A stretch of DNA of 64,000 nucleotides from Acuticoccus yangtzensis. Its GTDB lineage: Bacteria > Pseudomonadota > Alphaproteobacteria > Rhizobiales > Amorphaceae. Numbering within the stretch: the first letter of the stretch is position 1; each line of letters begins with the position of its first letter. The notes beneath the pieces were generated by a model. The model was not told the DNA's origin. It did not search any database and saw only the letters and a list, made by a program, of their open reading frames with translations. Below are positions 16,996-25,333 of the stretch, piece by piece. The translations under genes and the position numbers were made by a program. The DNA is taken from positions 186,001 to 250,000 of the forward strand of contig NZ_MJUX01000008.1 in assembly GCF_001927245.1 (NCBI RefSeq). The letters run 5' to 3'.

Positions 16996-17979
16996 TCAAT
17001 TCCCGCCGACGATCGCGGTCGCCTTGTCCATGAAGTCAGGGCCGACGATGGTGCCGATCTCTTCGTAGATCGGCGGGGTCGCCTCCTTGAAGGCGGCGAG
17101 GTCGATCTCGTTGACCTCCATGCCGGCGGCCTCGAACTCGCCGAGGAGATTGGCGGTGTTCTCGTCGGACTGAGCACGCGAGGCCTCGCGGGCCATGGCG
17201 GCGGCGGCCATCACGGCCTCCTGCTCCTCGGCGGACAGGCCGTCGAAGGTGCGCGCGTTCATGACGAGGGTGATCGGCGTGTACACGTGGCGCGACAGGG
17301 AGAGGTACTTCTGCACCTCGTGGAAGGACATCTCGCGGATGGTGCCGAAGGGATTTTCCTGACCGTCGAGCACGCCCTGCTGCATGGCGAGATAGGCTTC
17401 GCCAAGGTTCATCGGCGTCGGCGCGGCGCCCAGCGTCTCGAACGCCATGATGCGGGTGGAGGAGCCGGGGGTGCGCAGCTTCAACCCGTCGAGGTCGGCG
17501 GGGACGACGACCGGCCGCACGTTGTTGGTGATCATGCGGAAGCCGAGTTCACCGAAGGCGAGCAGCTTGAGCCCGGTGCGCTCTTCCAGACTTTCGGCGA
17601 ACATGTCGCCCAGTTCGCCGTCGAGCGCGGTGCGCGCGGTCGCGGCATCGGCGAAGAAGAAGGGCGCGTCGAACAGGGCGAAGTGGTTGTCGATCTCGAC
17701 CACGTCGGAGCCCATCGGCACGACGTCGACCTGACCGGCGCGCACGAGTTCCATCTGGGCGATCTCGTCGCCGAGGACGCCGCCGTCGAAGATCTCGACC
17801 TCGAAGGCGCCGGGGCTGGTCTCCTCCAGCGCCGCCGCGAACGCGCGCAGCATGTAGTTCAGCGGCTCGCCCTCCGGCGTTTCCACCGAGAGGCGCAGCG
17901 CGGTCTGCGCTGACGCACCTGTGATGCCGAGGGCGCCGGCCATGAGGGCCGCCGCGGTGAGAGTGGCCAATTTGCGCAT
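16996..17979 (-). CDS. dctP: TRAP transporter solute-binding protein, DctP
   Basis: 327 residues from the ATG at 17979, which has a GATGGA site upstream; an in-frame ATG 15 nt earlier is possible. Signal peptide MRKLATLTAAALMAG...TGASA before QTALRLSVETPEG. The body carries the DctP-fold segments YLAMQQGVLDGQENP and the Arg in LKLRTPGS that binds a carboxylate. First gene of the TRAP operon; its ligand is probably a carboxylic acid. Confidence 0.92.
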   Translation of the reverse strand: MRKLATLTAAALMAGALGITGASAQTALRLSVETPEGEPLNYMLRAFAAALEETSPGAFEVEIFDGGVLGDEIAQMELVRAGQVDVVPMGSDVVEIDNHFALFDAPFFFADAATARTALDGELGDMFAESLEERTGLKLLAFGELGFRMITNNVRPVVVPADLDGLKLRTPGSSTRIMAFETLGAAPTPMNLGEAYLAMQQGVLDGQENPFGTIREMSFHEVQKYLSLSRHVYTPITLVMNARTFDGLSAEEQEAVMAAAAMAREASRAQSDENTANLLGEFEAAGMEVNEIDLAAFKEATPPIYEEIGTIVGPDFMDKATAIVGGN

Positions 17980-18360
17980 GAACGGTCCATCCATCGTTGA
18001 GGGGCCGGCGTGGTGCCCCGCGGGGCCGGGGGATCACGGTGCTTTGCCGGATGCCCAGCAATCTAGCGACACTTGAACCGCGACGACAAGAAGATTCCGC
18101 AAATTCTTCCGCCAAAACCGATCAGATACAGCAGCTATATTTGCAATGCAGCCCAGTATTGTTTTTCCTGATCAAGACAATCAATCCGTAGCGCCCAGAA
18201 ACTATTCATGAGATGCCGCCAGATTGAGCACGCAATGCTACACCACCGATGAGGGGTGGCGACTGCGGCGCAGACGGCCCACAGCAACGCGCATGGCATG
18301 CAATGTGCTTGGAAGGTCGAAATGAGCCGACGCCACGGGCGCGTGAGAGAGGCCGCCGCG
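17980..18360. promoter_or_regulatory. Divergent control region between the TRAP operon and a LysR gene
   Basis: 381 bp without a convincing gene. The middle (about 18105-18240) is much richer in A+T than its surroundings, as expected for two promoters. It contains ATTG (18223-18226) and CAAT (18233-18236) six bases apart, a small inverted repeat that could be part of a LysR site. No clear -35/-10 pair can be asserted. Confidence 0.55.
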
Positions 18361-19296
18361 ATGCACACCTCCCTGCGCAGCCTGTCCTACATCGTGGCAG
18401 CCGCGGACGCCGCCAGCGTCTCGGAAGCCGCGCGACGGCTGAACGTGTCGCAACCGTCGATCTCCGCCGCCATCGCCCATTTCGAGGAGGCGTGCGGTGT
18501 GCAGCTCTTCATCCGCCGGCCCGCACGCGGGGTCTCGCTCACGCCGACCGGCGAGCGCGTCGTCAGAGAGGCGCGCATGCTCCTCACCCACGCCGAGGAC
18601 TTTTCGCAGATGGTGCGCGAACTGGGCGAAGGGCTCAGCGGCGAGGTCGTGATCGGCGCGTTCCCCACGCTCGCCATCCGCTACCTGCCGCACCTGCTCG
18701 ACACTTTGGCCCAGATCCACCCGCGCATCAGCATCATCATGCACGAGGGCGATCAGGACGAAATCCTGTCGGGACTCGCCGAAGGGCGGATTGAGGTGGC
18801 GCTCTCCTACACCTTCGCCATCCCCGCCGATGTGGCGGTTGAGAGGCTGCAACGCCTTCATCCGCACGCCGTGTTGACGGCGGATCATCCCCTCGCGGCC
18901 GCGGCGGAGATCGACCTCGCGGACCTCGGCGACGCACCGTTCATGCTCCTCGACCTTCCGCACTCGCGCGATTACTTCCTGCGCCTCTTCGCGGCGGAGG
19001 GCGTGCAGCCTCAGATCGTCCACCGCTCGCGCTCGCCGGAGCTGCTGCGCGGGCTGGTCGCGCGCGGTCGCGGCTACACGCTGCACAACGCGCTGCCCGA
19101 CACGCCCTTCACCTACGACGGCGGGCGCGTCGCCATGGTGCCCCTCAAGGGCGAGCGCGAGCCGACCGAGGTCGCACTCCTCACCTCGCGCCGCACCCGT
19201 CCGCGCCCGGCTGTCGCCGCCTTCCTCGACCATGTGCGCCACTATTTCGAGGCCGGCGCCGCGCCGCCGATGGCGCTCGGCCGGTCGCCACGCTGA
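18361..19296 (+). CDS. LysR family transcriptional regulator, copy 2
   Basis: 311 residues from the ATG at 18361, with GAGAGAGG about 9 nt before it; in-frame upstream Met codons exist but would add a non-family N-terminus. Helix-turn-helix in residues ~3-62 (ASVSEAARRLNVSQPSISAAI). The effector domain shares FMLLDLPHSRDYFLRLF with the regulator at 9287. Divergent from the TRAP operon and convergent with the amidohydrolase gene; the usual LysR layout suggests it controls the TRAP genes. Confidence 0.92.
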   Translation: MHTSLRSLSYIVAAADAASVSEAARRLNVSQPSISAAIAHFEEACGVQLFIRRPARGVSLTPTGERVVREARMLLTHAEDFSQMVRELGEGLSGEVVIGAFPTLAIRYLPHLLDTLAQIHPRISIIMHEGDQDEILSGLAEGRIEVALSYTFAIPADVAVERLQRLHPHAVLTADHPLAAAAEIDLADLGDAPFMLLDLPHSRDYFLRLFAAEGVQPQIVHRSRSPELLRGLVARGRGYTLHNALPDTPFTYDGGRVAMVPLKGEREPTEVALLTSRRTRPRPAVAAFLDHVRHYFEAGAAPPMALGRSPR

Positions 19297-19302
19297 CGCC
19301 CC

Positions 19303-20697
19303 TCAGCCGCGACCGGCCCCGGCACCGAAGCCGGGCACCGTGGAGGGTGGCGCGGCAAGATCGCCGGCCGCCAGAAGACGCGCCCAAGCGGCCTCGGTCG
19401 CGGCCTGGGCACGCCGCACCACCGCGCCCTGGTCCATCGTCAACACCCGCCGCCCGCGCATGACGAACCGCCCGCCCACCAGCACGCTGTCGACCATCTC
19501 GGGCGTGCCATAGTGGACGATGTTGGAGACGAGGTTGATCGCAGGGCACAGCGCCGGGTGCGACAGGTCGATGATCGCAAGGTCGGCGCACTTGCCGACC
19601 TCCACCGTGCCGAGGTCGGCAAGCTCGCCCAGTGCGGCGGCGCCGTTGCGCGTCGCCCCGTCCAGCAGCGCCTGGGACGCGGGGTCGACGCTGCGCCCCC
19701 GCGTGCCGCGCTGCACGATCGCGCCGATCGCCATCGCGGCAAACATGTCTTCGCTCATGTTGTCCGTACCGAGGACGATGTTGACGCCCGCGTCGATCGC
19801 GAGGTCCGCCCGCGCCGGGTGCGGCCCGCGACGCGAGGAGCTGGCCGCACAATGGGCGAAGTGGACCCCGCGCCGCGCCAGAAGCGCGATGTCGTCCGGC
19901 GTGCAGAAGGTCCAGTGAGCCGCCACCACATCGTCCGCCAGCCAGCCGTGGCGGTCGAGATATTCGGCCGAGGTGGCGTCGTGGGCCGCGCGCACCTGGT
20001 CGCGCTCGATCGGGCTTTGCGACAGGTGCACCGTGCGCCTCAGCCCGTGGCGCGCGGCGAGCGCGGAGAGTTCGCCCAGCATCCACGGCGAGCAGTTGTC
20101 CGGCGCATGCGCGGCCACCTGCACCTTGACCCGGCCGTCCGCCGCGCCGTGATAGCGCGCGATGAGGTCCTCCGCCCGCGCCAGGAAGGTTTCGCCCCAC
20201 GCCCTGTCATAGACGTAGCGGCCATGGCGGATCTCCAGCGTCAGCGCGTCGGCCGCGCTTTCGGAGAGGTAGAGCCGCAGCCCGGATCCGATCATCGCGT
20301 CCGCATAGTCGGTGACGTGACGGAAGGGGTCGACCAGCGTCGTCGTGCCGGAGCGGATGGCCTCCAGGCAACCGAGCTCGGCCATCGCGGCGCGCTCCTG
20401 CGCCGTCATCGCGAAGCTGATCGGCGACATGTAGCCGTAGATCGCATCGCCCGACATGTCTTCGACCGTGCCGCGCAGGACCATCAGCAGCGTGTGGGTG
20501 TGCGAATTGATGAGCCCCGGCAGGATGGCCTTGCCGGAAAGATCCACCCGCTCGGCCTCGGGGTGGGCCGCCCGCAGCGTCTCCGCCTCGCCGATCGCCG
20601 CGATGCGCCCGCCGGCGATGGCAACCGTGGCGCCGGGTCGGACGGAGCGCGCCGCGTCACAGGTGAGGACGAGCGCGTTCTCCAGTAGCAATTCCAT
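19303..20697 (-). CDS. Amidohydrolase superfamily deaminase (TRZ/ATZ, S-adenosylhomocysteine/5'-methylthioadenosine deaminase-like)
   Basis: 464 residues. Metal ligands His66 and His68 in INSHTHTL, a later His in VAAHAPDNCS, the VHLSQSPIE segment with the catalytic-type Glu, a His in FAHCAASS, and Asp in LGTDNMSED. This pattern belongs to cytosolic mononuclear metal deaminases and chlorohydrolases acting on purine, pyrimidine or triazine rings. The usual PGLINxHTH start of the TIM barrel is intact. Divergent from the M20 operon across a 165-bp gap with an inverted repeat. Confidence 0.9.
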   Translation of the reverse strand: MELLLENALVLTCDAARSVRPGATVAIAGGRIAAIGEAETLRAAHPEAERVDLSGKAILPGLINSHTHTLLMVLRGTVEDMSGDAIYGYMSPISFAMTAQERAAMAELGCLEAIRSGTTTLVDPFRHVTDYADAMIGSGLRLYLSESAADALTLEIRHGRYVYDRAWGETFLARAEDLIARYHGAADGRVKVQVAAHAPDNCSPWMLGELSALAARHGLRRTVHLSQSPIERDQVRAAHDATSAEYLDRHGWLADDVVAAHWTFCTPDDIALLARRGVHFAHCAASSSRRGPHPARADLAIDAGVNIVLGTDNMSEDMFAAMAIGAIVQRGTRGRSVDPASQALLDGATRNGAAALGELADLGTVEVGKCADLAIIDLSHPALCPAINLVSNIVHYGTPEMVDSVLVGGRFVMRGRRVLTMDQGAVVRRAQAATEAAWARLLAAGDLAAPPSTVPGFGAGAGRG

Positions 20698-20732
20698 GGC
20701 ATTGGCCTTCGCTGCGATTCTACGCGCAACGC

Positions 20733-20763
20733 TGCCTCAATTTAAAGCAACATTATTGCGGCA
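20733..20763. promoter_or_regulatory. Inverted repeat in the amidohydrolase/M20 divergent promoter
   Basis: TGCCTCAAT (20733-20741... arm 1 ending in CAAT) and ATTGCGGCA (20755-20763) match at 8 of 9 positions when one is reverse-complemented, with a 13-bp AT-rich spacer. It lies in the only AT-rich stretch of the 165-bp gap between two divergent genes, so it is a candidate regulator-binding site. Which of the nearby LysR or LacI proteins might use it is not known. Confidence 0.5.
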
Positions 20764-20862
20764 AATCATTTGGGAAATCGGTTTTCTATGATCAACTCTT
20801 GGAATGATTGACGCAAGGGCGTGGCAGACCTCACCGCCCGACCTGGATTTTCGTGACCCGCC

Positions 20863-22137
20863 ATGACCGATGATGACCGCCTCGCCGGACGCAAGACCCT
20901 GCTCGACTGGATCGAGGCCGATCGCGACAACCTGATCGATTTCCTCAGCCGGTTCGTGAAGGCCGCTTCGCCCAACCCTCCGGGCGACACGCGCGCGGCC
21001 GCCGCCGTCCTCACCGACGCGCTCAGCGCCGAGGGCCTGCCCTTCAGGATCATCGCGCCGCAGGAGACGATGCCCAACATCATCGGTGCCTTCGAGGGCG
21101 CGCGGCCCGGTCGCCATCTTGTCCTCAACGGCCACATCGACGTCTTCCCCGCGGCCGACGCCGCCCCCGGCGAACGCGATCCGTGGAGCGGCGCCATCGA
21201 GGACGGCAAGCTCTACGGGCGCGGCGTGGCGGACATGAAATGCGGCACGGCCGCGTCGGTCATCGCCTACCGCTACCTCTACCGCATGCGCGACAGGCTG
21301 GCCGGCAGGCTGACTCTGACGGCGGTGTCGGACGAGGAGACCGGCGGGCGCTGGGGCGCGCGCTACCTGATGGAGAACATGCGGGACGAGGTGCTGGGCG
21401 ACTGCTGCCTGAACGGCGAGCCGAGCGGCATTCACACCCTGCGTTTCGGCGACAAGGGCACGCTGCGTTACACCATCACCGCCCGCACCCGCGGCGCCCA
21501 CGGCGCCTATCCGCATCTGTCCAAAAGCGCGACGAAAATCATGGTCCGCATCGCCAGCGAGCTCGAGCTGCTGGAGGCGATCGAGCCCGCCCTGCCGGAG
21601 GACATCCGCATCGCCCTGGAAAAGCCGGAGGCCATCGCGGCGGTGGAGGCGAGCCTCGGCGAAGGCGCGACGCGAGTGGTGCCGCGCGTGACGGTCAACA
21701 TCGGCATGCTGAACGGCGGCATCAAGGTGAACGTTCTGCCGGACGAGTGCCAGATGCAGATCGACGTGCGCATCCCGCCGGGCGTCGACCGCGAGCAGGT
21801 GCGCCGCGGTATCGGCGAGATCGTCGCGCGGTATCCCGAAGCGACGATGGAAGAGCACATCTACCACTCCTACCCGTCCAGCGTATGCGATCCGAATTCG
21901 GAGATGGTGCGGATCATCCAGGACAATGTCGAGGCGCTGATGGGGCATCGGCCGCCGCCCATCATCTCGCTCGGCGGCGCCGACACGCGCTTCTGGCGCT
22001 GGGAGGGCGTCGACGCCTACCTCTACGGGCCGAACCCGCAATCCATGGGCCGGCGGGACGAGCATGTGACGCTCGACGAGTTCCTGCACATCGTGCGCAC
22101 ACACACATTGTCGGCCTTCGACTATCTGTCGGTCTGA
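20863..22137 (+). CDS. M20 family peptidase/deacetylase (ArgE/DapE/ACY1 group), tandem copy 1
   Basis: 424 residues. LNGHIDVFP (His, Asp), GRGVADMKCG (Asp), DEETGGRWGA (Glu pair), LNGEPSG and the dimerisation-domain His in RGAHGAYPH are present. A close paralogue of 23274-24584: both have SPNPPGDT, LNGHIDVFP, LTLTAVSDEETGG and a C-terminal AFDYL. At the C-terminal ligand position this copy reads MGRRDEHV, the other MGRADERV. Probably hydrolyses an N-acyl or N-carbamoyl bond of a substrate imported by the block D transporter. Confidence 0.92.
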   Translation: MTDDDRLAGRKTLLDWIEADRDNLIDFLSRFVKAASPNPPGDTRAAAAVLTDALSAEGLPFRIIAPQETMPNIIGAFEGARPGRHLVLNGHIDVFPAADAAPGERDPWSGAIEDGKLYGRGVADMKCGTAASVIAYRYLYRMRDRLAGRLTLTAVSDEETGGRWGARYLMENMRDEVLGDCCLNGEPSGIHTLRFGDKGTLRYTITARTRGAHGAYPHLSKSATKIMVRIASELELLEAIEPALPEDIRIALEKPEAIAAVEASLGEGATRVVPRVTVNIGMLNGGIKVNVLPDECQMQIDVRIPPGVDREQVRRGIGEIVARYPEATMEEHIYHSYPSSVCDPNSEMVRIIQDNVEALMGHRPPPIISLGGADTRFWRWEGVDAYLYGPNPQSMGRRDEHVTLDEFLHIVRTHTLSAFDYLSV

Positions 22138-22270
22138 CTGGTGCGGGACCGGAGCCGAACGCGCCGCTGCCCGCCCCGCCCGGCGAGGCAGCGGGCGGCG
22201 GCACCAAGGTCGGCGCTGGCGCCGCGGCGGCCGACCCACCGTTGCACAAAACATCACCACGCCCACCAAG

Positions 22271-22276
22271 TTGACA
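22271..22276 (+). promoter_or_regulatory. Possible -35 element upstream of the FGase-M20-DUF1028-dpp operon
   Basis: A perfect TTGACA occurs in the AT-rich part (about 22250-22325) of the 240-bp gap before the FGase gene. A good -10 hexamer at 17-bp spacing is not present (CAGTTT there), so this is a weak promoter call, or a site for an activator-dependent promoter. Confidence 0.3.
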
Positions 22277-22377
22277 AACGGCGACGCAAAATTCAGTTTT
22301 ACATCAAGAAAATCGTTTTACTTCGCGGATCAGCGGTTCGCCCACCTGACCGGAGCGGACCGCAGAAGGGAAATTCG

Positions 22378-23277
22378 GTGCCGGACGCTGTCGCAGTCGC
22401 GAACTATATTCCGGGTGTGCTCCTGCGCAGCGACCCTGCCGGGCCAGCCGCGCCGGTCGTGTTCGACATCCCCCGCAGCGGGGCCGACTATCCGCGCCGC
22501 TTCCGCTCCTCCGCCTCGCTGGATGCGGTCCAGCGGCAGATCTCGATGTACCTCGAAGAGCTCTACCTCGACGCTCCTGCGGCAGGCGCCACCTACCTCT
22601 ACGCCCTCTTCCCGAACGCCTTCATCGACGCCAACCGCCATGAAACCGACATCGACCCCGCGATGATCGACGGCGAATGGCCGGGCCCGCTGAACCCCAC
22701 CGTCAAGTCTGAGCTCGGCATCGGCCTGATCCATTCGGCCTGCGGCATCGGCGAGATCGCGCTGCAGGACGGCAAACTCAGCGTCGACGACGTACGCGAC
22801 AGGATCGAGAACTTTTTCCTGCCCTACCACGACGAGCTGGCCGCGCAGCTTGCCGCCCACCGCGCCGCGCACGGCGTCGCCTACCACGTGAGCTGCCACA
22901 GCATGGCCTCCGTCGGCGGCAAGTCCACCTTGGACGCCGGCCAGCCCCGCGTTCAGTTCGACATCGGCGACCGCCACGGCACCACCTGCGAGCCCGGCTT
23001 CGTCGCTTTGGTGAAGGAGACGCTGGAGGGCCTTGGCTACGACGTCCACGTCAACAAGCACTATGCGGGCGCCGAATCGATCCGCCGCCATGCCGATCCC
23101 GCGAACGGCATCCACAGCCTGCAGATCGAGATGAACCGCGCCCTCTACATGAACGAGGACGACTTCACCCGCGGCCCCGGCTTCGACACCGTGCGCGGCC
23201 ACCTCGCCACGCTGGAACGCGCCATCTGCGGCTATGCCCGCGACCGCGCCGCCGCCACCCGCACGGTGACGGCATGA
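22378..23277 (+). CDS. hutG-like: N-formylglutamate amidohydrolase family protein
   Basis: 299 residues. The GTG at 22378 has a good AGAAGGG site (22364-22370) 7 nt upstream, so it is preferred over earlier in-frame starts that give a non-family leader. Family (FGase, PF05013) features: FDIPRSGADYP near the N-terminus, NRHETDID with metal-binding Glu/Asp, VSCHSMASVG and LQIEMNRALYM. Releases formate or a similar acyl from N-formyl-amino acids. No other histidine-utilisation gene is nearby, so another N-acyl amino acid is likely. Overlaps the next M20 gene (ATGA). Confidence 0.9.
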   Translation: MPDAVAVANYIPGVLLRSDPAGPAAPVVFDIPRSGADYPRRFRSSASLDAVQRQISMYLEELYLDAPAAGATYLYALFPNAFIDANRHETDIDPAMIDGEWPGPLNPTVKSELGIGLIHSACGIGEIALQDGKLSVDDVRDRIENFFLPYHDELAAQLAAHRAAHGVAYHVSCHSMASVGGKSTLDAGQPRVQFDIGDRHGTTCEPGFVALVKETLEGLGYDVHVNKHYAGAESIRRHADPANGIHSLQIEMNRALYMNEDDFTRGPGFDTVRGHLATLERAICGYARDRAAATRTVTA

Positions 23278-23324
23278 GCGGCGCCGGCATGAGCGGTGAC
23301 GGCATGAGCGGCGCCACAGCGAGC
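23265..23324 (+). repeat. 30-bp tandem duplication carrying three successive start codons
   Basis: Two 30-bp copies (23265-23294 and 23295-23324, about 25 of 30 matching) consist of 15-bp halves GGTGACGGCATGAGC and GGCGCCGGCATGAGC. They span the end of the FGase gene and the start of the M20 gene and place in-frame ATG codons at 23274, 23289 and 23304. The M20 protein therefore begins MSGAGMSGDGMSGA. Copy-number change by slippage would alter the N-terminal length by 5 or 10 residues without a frameshift. Confidence 0.85.
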
Positions 23325-24584
23325 GCCCGCGCCGCCCTCATCGACGCGATCGAACGGGACCGGGACGACATCATCGCCCTCCTGTCCCGCTTCATCGCCG
23401 CGCCCTCGCCCAATCCGCCGGGCGACACCGCCGCGGCGACGGCGGTGCTGACCGACTACCTCACCCAAAACAGCGCACCCTTCCGCATCGTCACCGCCAA
23501 CGGCCTCCCCAACATCGTCGGTGCGTTCGACGCGCCCGCCGCGGGGCCGCACCTCGTCCTCAACGGCCACATCGACGTCTTCCCCGTGCCGGAGGACGAG
23601 GCGTGGACGCACCCGCCCTTCAGCGGCGCGGTGGTGGACGGCGCCGTGTGGGGACGCGGCGCGACGGACATGAAGGCCGGCACCCTCGCCTCGGTCATCA
23701 CCTACGTCTACCTCAACCGCGTCAAGGCCGAGCTGGGCGGACGGCTCACGCTGACGGCCGTGTCCGACGAGGAGACCGGCGGCAAATGGGGCGCGCTCTA
23801 TCTCCTGAAGGAGCTGGGCAACGAGGTTCGCGGCGACGCGGTGCTGAACGGCGAGCCCAGCAACACCATGACGCTGCGGTTCTGCGAGAAGGGCACGCTG
23901 CGGCTGACCTTCACCATCCGCGCCCCCGGTGCCCACGGCGCCTATCCCAACAAGAGCGAGAACCCCAACCGCATCGCCGGCCGCCTGATGCAGCGGCTCG
24001 ACGCACTGGAAGACCTCGTTCCGGACACGCCCGCCCCTCTGGCGGCCGCCCTCGCCGACCCGGCCGTGCGCGCCGCCGTCGATGCGGCGATGGGCGACGG
24101 CACCGCCGCCATCGCCGACAAGGTGACGGTGAACGTCGGCGTCCTGCGCGGCGGCGGCAAGGTCAACATCATCCCGAGCCTCTGCCACATGGAGGTGGAC
24201 ATCCGCCTTCCCATCGGCATCGACCGCGCGGCGATCCTGGCCGAGATCGACACCATCCTGTCCGACTTCCCGCAGGTGACGCTCACCGTTCAGGAGGCGG
24301 CCAGCAATGCGTCGAGCTACAGCGACCCAGGCCACCCGCTGGCCAAGCTGATCGCGCGAAGCTCGGCCGAATTGGGGCGCCCCGGCGTCGTCGCCGTCCC
24401 CAGCCTCGGGGCGACGGACTGCAAGCATTTCCGCCACTTCGGCGTGCCGTCCTTCATCTACGGCGTTCCGGCCGGCAACATGGGCCGGGCCGACGAACGG
24501 GTGTCCGTCGAGGACGTGATGCACGTGGTGAAGACCCACGCCCTCACCGCGTTCGACTATCTGACCGGCGGGGCGGAGCCATGA
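23274..24584 (+). CDS. M20 family peptidase/deacetylase (ArgE/DapE/ACY1 group), tandem copy 2
   Basis: 436 residues from the first of three in-frame ATGs (23274, 23289, 23304) that lie in short tandem repeats; the first forms an ATGA overlap with the FGase stop. Motifs: LNGHIDVFP, GRGATDMKAG, DEETGGKWGA, LNGEPSNT, GAHGAYPNK. Paralogue of 20863-22137, separated from it only by the FGase gene, so a tandem duplication with FGase in between is likely. The dissimilar ligand-region tails suggest different substrates. The stop overlaps the DUF1028 start (ATGA). Confidence 0.92.
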   Translation: MSGAGMSGDGMSGATASARAALIDAIERDRDDIIALLSRFIAAPSPNPPGDTAAATAVLTDYLTQNSAPFRIVTANGLPNIVGAFDAPAAGPHLVLNGHIDVFPVPEDEAWTHPPFSGAVVDGAVWGRGATDMKAGTLASVITYVYLNRVKAELGGRLTLTAVSDEETGGKWGALYLLKELGNEVRGDAVLNGEPSNTMTLRFCEKGTLRLTFTIRAPGAHGAYPNKSENPNRIAGRLMQRLDALEDLVPDTPAPLAAALADPAVRAAVDAAMGDGTAAIADKVTVNVGVLRGGGKVNIIPSLCHMEVDIRLPIGIDRAAILAEIDTILSDFPQVTLTVQEAASNASSYSDPGHPLAKLIARSSAELGRPGVVAVPSLGATDCKHFRHFGVPSFIYGVPAGNMGRADERVSVEDVMHVVKTHALTAFDYLTGGAEP

Positions 24585-25285
24585 CCTACTCCATCGCCGC
24601 CCGCTGCCCGCACACCGGCCAGTTCGGTGTCGCGGTCACCACGTCGTCCATCGCGGTGGGGCCGCGCTGCGCCTTCGCCCGGACCGGCGTCGGCGCGGTG
24701 CTGACGCAGCATCAGACCGACCCGCGCCTCGGCCCGATCGGCCTCGACCTCCTCGAACAAGGGTTGGGCGCCGCGGAGGTCATCACCCGCCTCACCACCT
24801 CCGGCGACCCTCACATCGAACGCCGCCAGCTCGCCGTGGTCGACTCGGCCGGCGCCACCGCCGCCTTCCACGGCGCCAAGATCTGGTCCGTCCACGGTGA
24901 GGCGCACTGCGACGGCGCCGTCGCCATCGGCAACATCATCCGCACGCCTGACGTCCCCGCCGCGATGATCGCCTGTTTCGAGGCGCGCGCCGACGAGCCG
25001 CTGGCCGAGCGCCTGGTCGCCGCGCTGGAAGCCGGCAAGGCCGCGGGCGGCGAGTGGAAGCAGGAAAAGTCCGCCGCGCTTCTGGTGATGGGCGAAGAGT
25101 CCTTCCCTCTCGTCGACCTGCGCGTCGACCTCGACCGCCACGCCATCGACCAGCTCAGGTTCCTCTGGGACACCTACCGGCCGATGGTCGACATGTATGT
25201 CGCCCGCGCTTTGGCGCCCGATACGCCGCTGGCCGGCTTCGCCCCGCCCCCGGCCTCCCCGTCCGCCTCCTCCGAAAGCCGCTGA
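24581..25285 (+). CDS. DUF1028 family protein (putative Ntn-type hydrolase), copy 2
   Basis: 234 residues, ATGA overlap with the preceding M20 gene. Begins MTYSIAARCPHTGQFG and carries RCAFARTGVGAVLTQHQTDPRLGP, aligning directly with copy 1 at 8557. A Pro/Ser-rich tail of about 15 residues follows the core. Tight coupling to an M20 hydrolase and an oligopeptide-type importer supports a hydrolytic role on the imported compound. Biochemical function of the family is not established. Confidence 0.88.
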   Translation: MTYSIAARCPHTGQFGVAVTTSSIAVGPRCAFARTGVGAVLTQHQTDPRLGPIGLDLLEQGLGAAEVITRLTTSGDPHIERRQLAVVDSAGATAAFHGAKIWSVHGEAHCDGAVAIGNIIRTPDVPAAMIACFEARADEPLAERLVAALEAGKAAGGEWKQEKSAALLVMGEESFPLVDLRVDLDRHAIDQLRFLWDTYRPMVDMYVARALAPDTPLAGFAPPPASPSASSESR

Positions 25286-25333
25286 CCGCTCCGACACGAC
25301 AGGACCGGCCCCTCAACCGCAAGGACTGAACCC

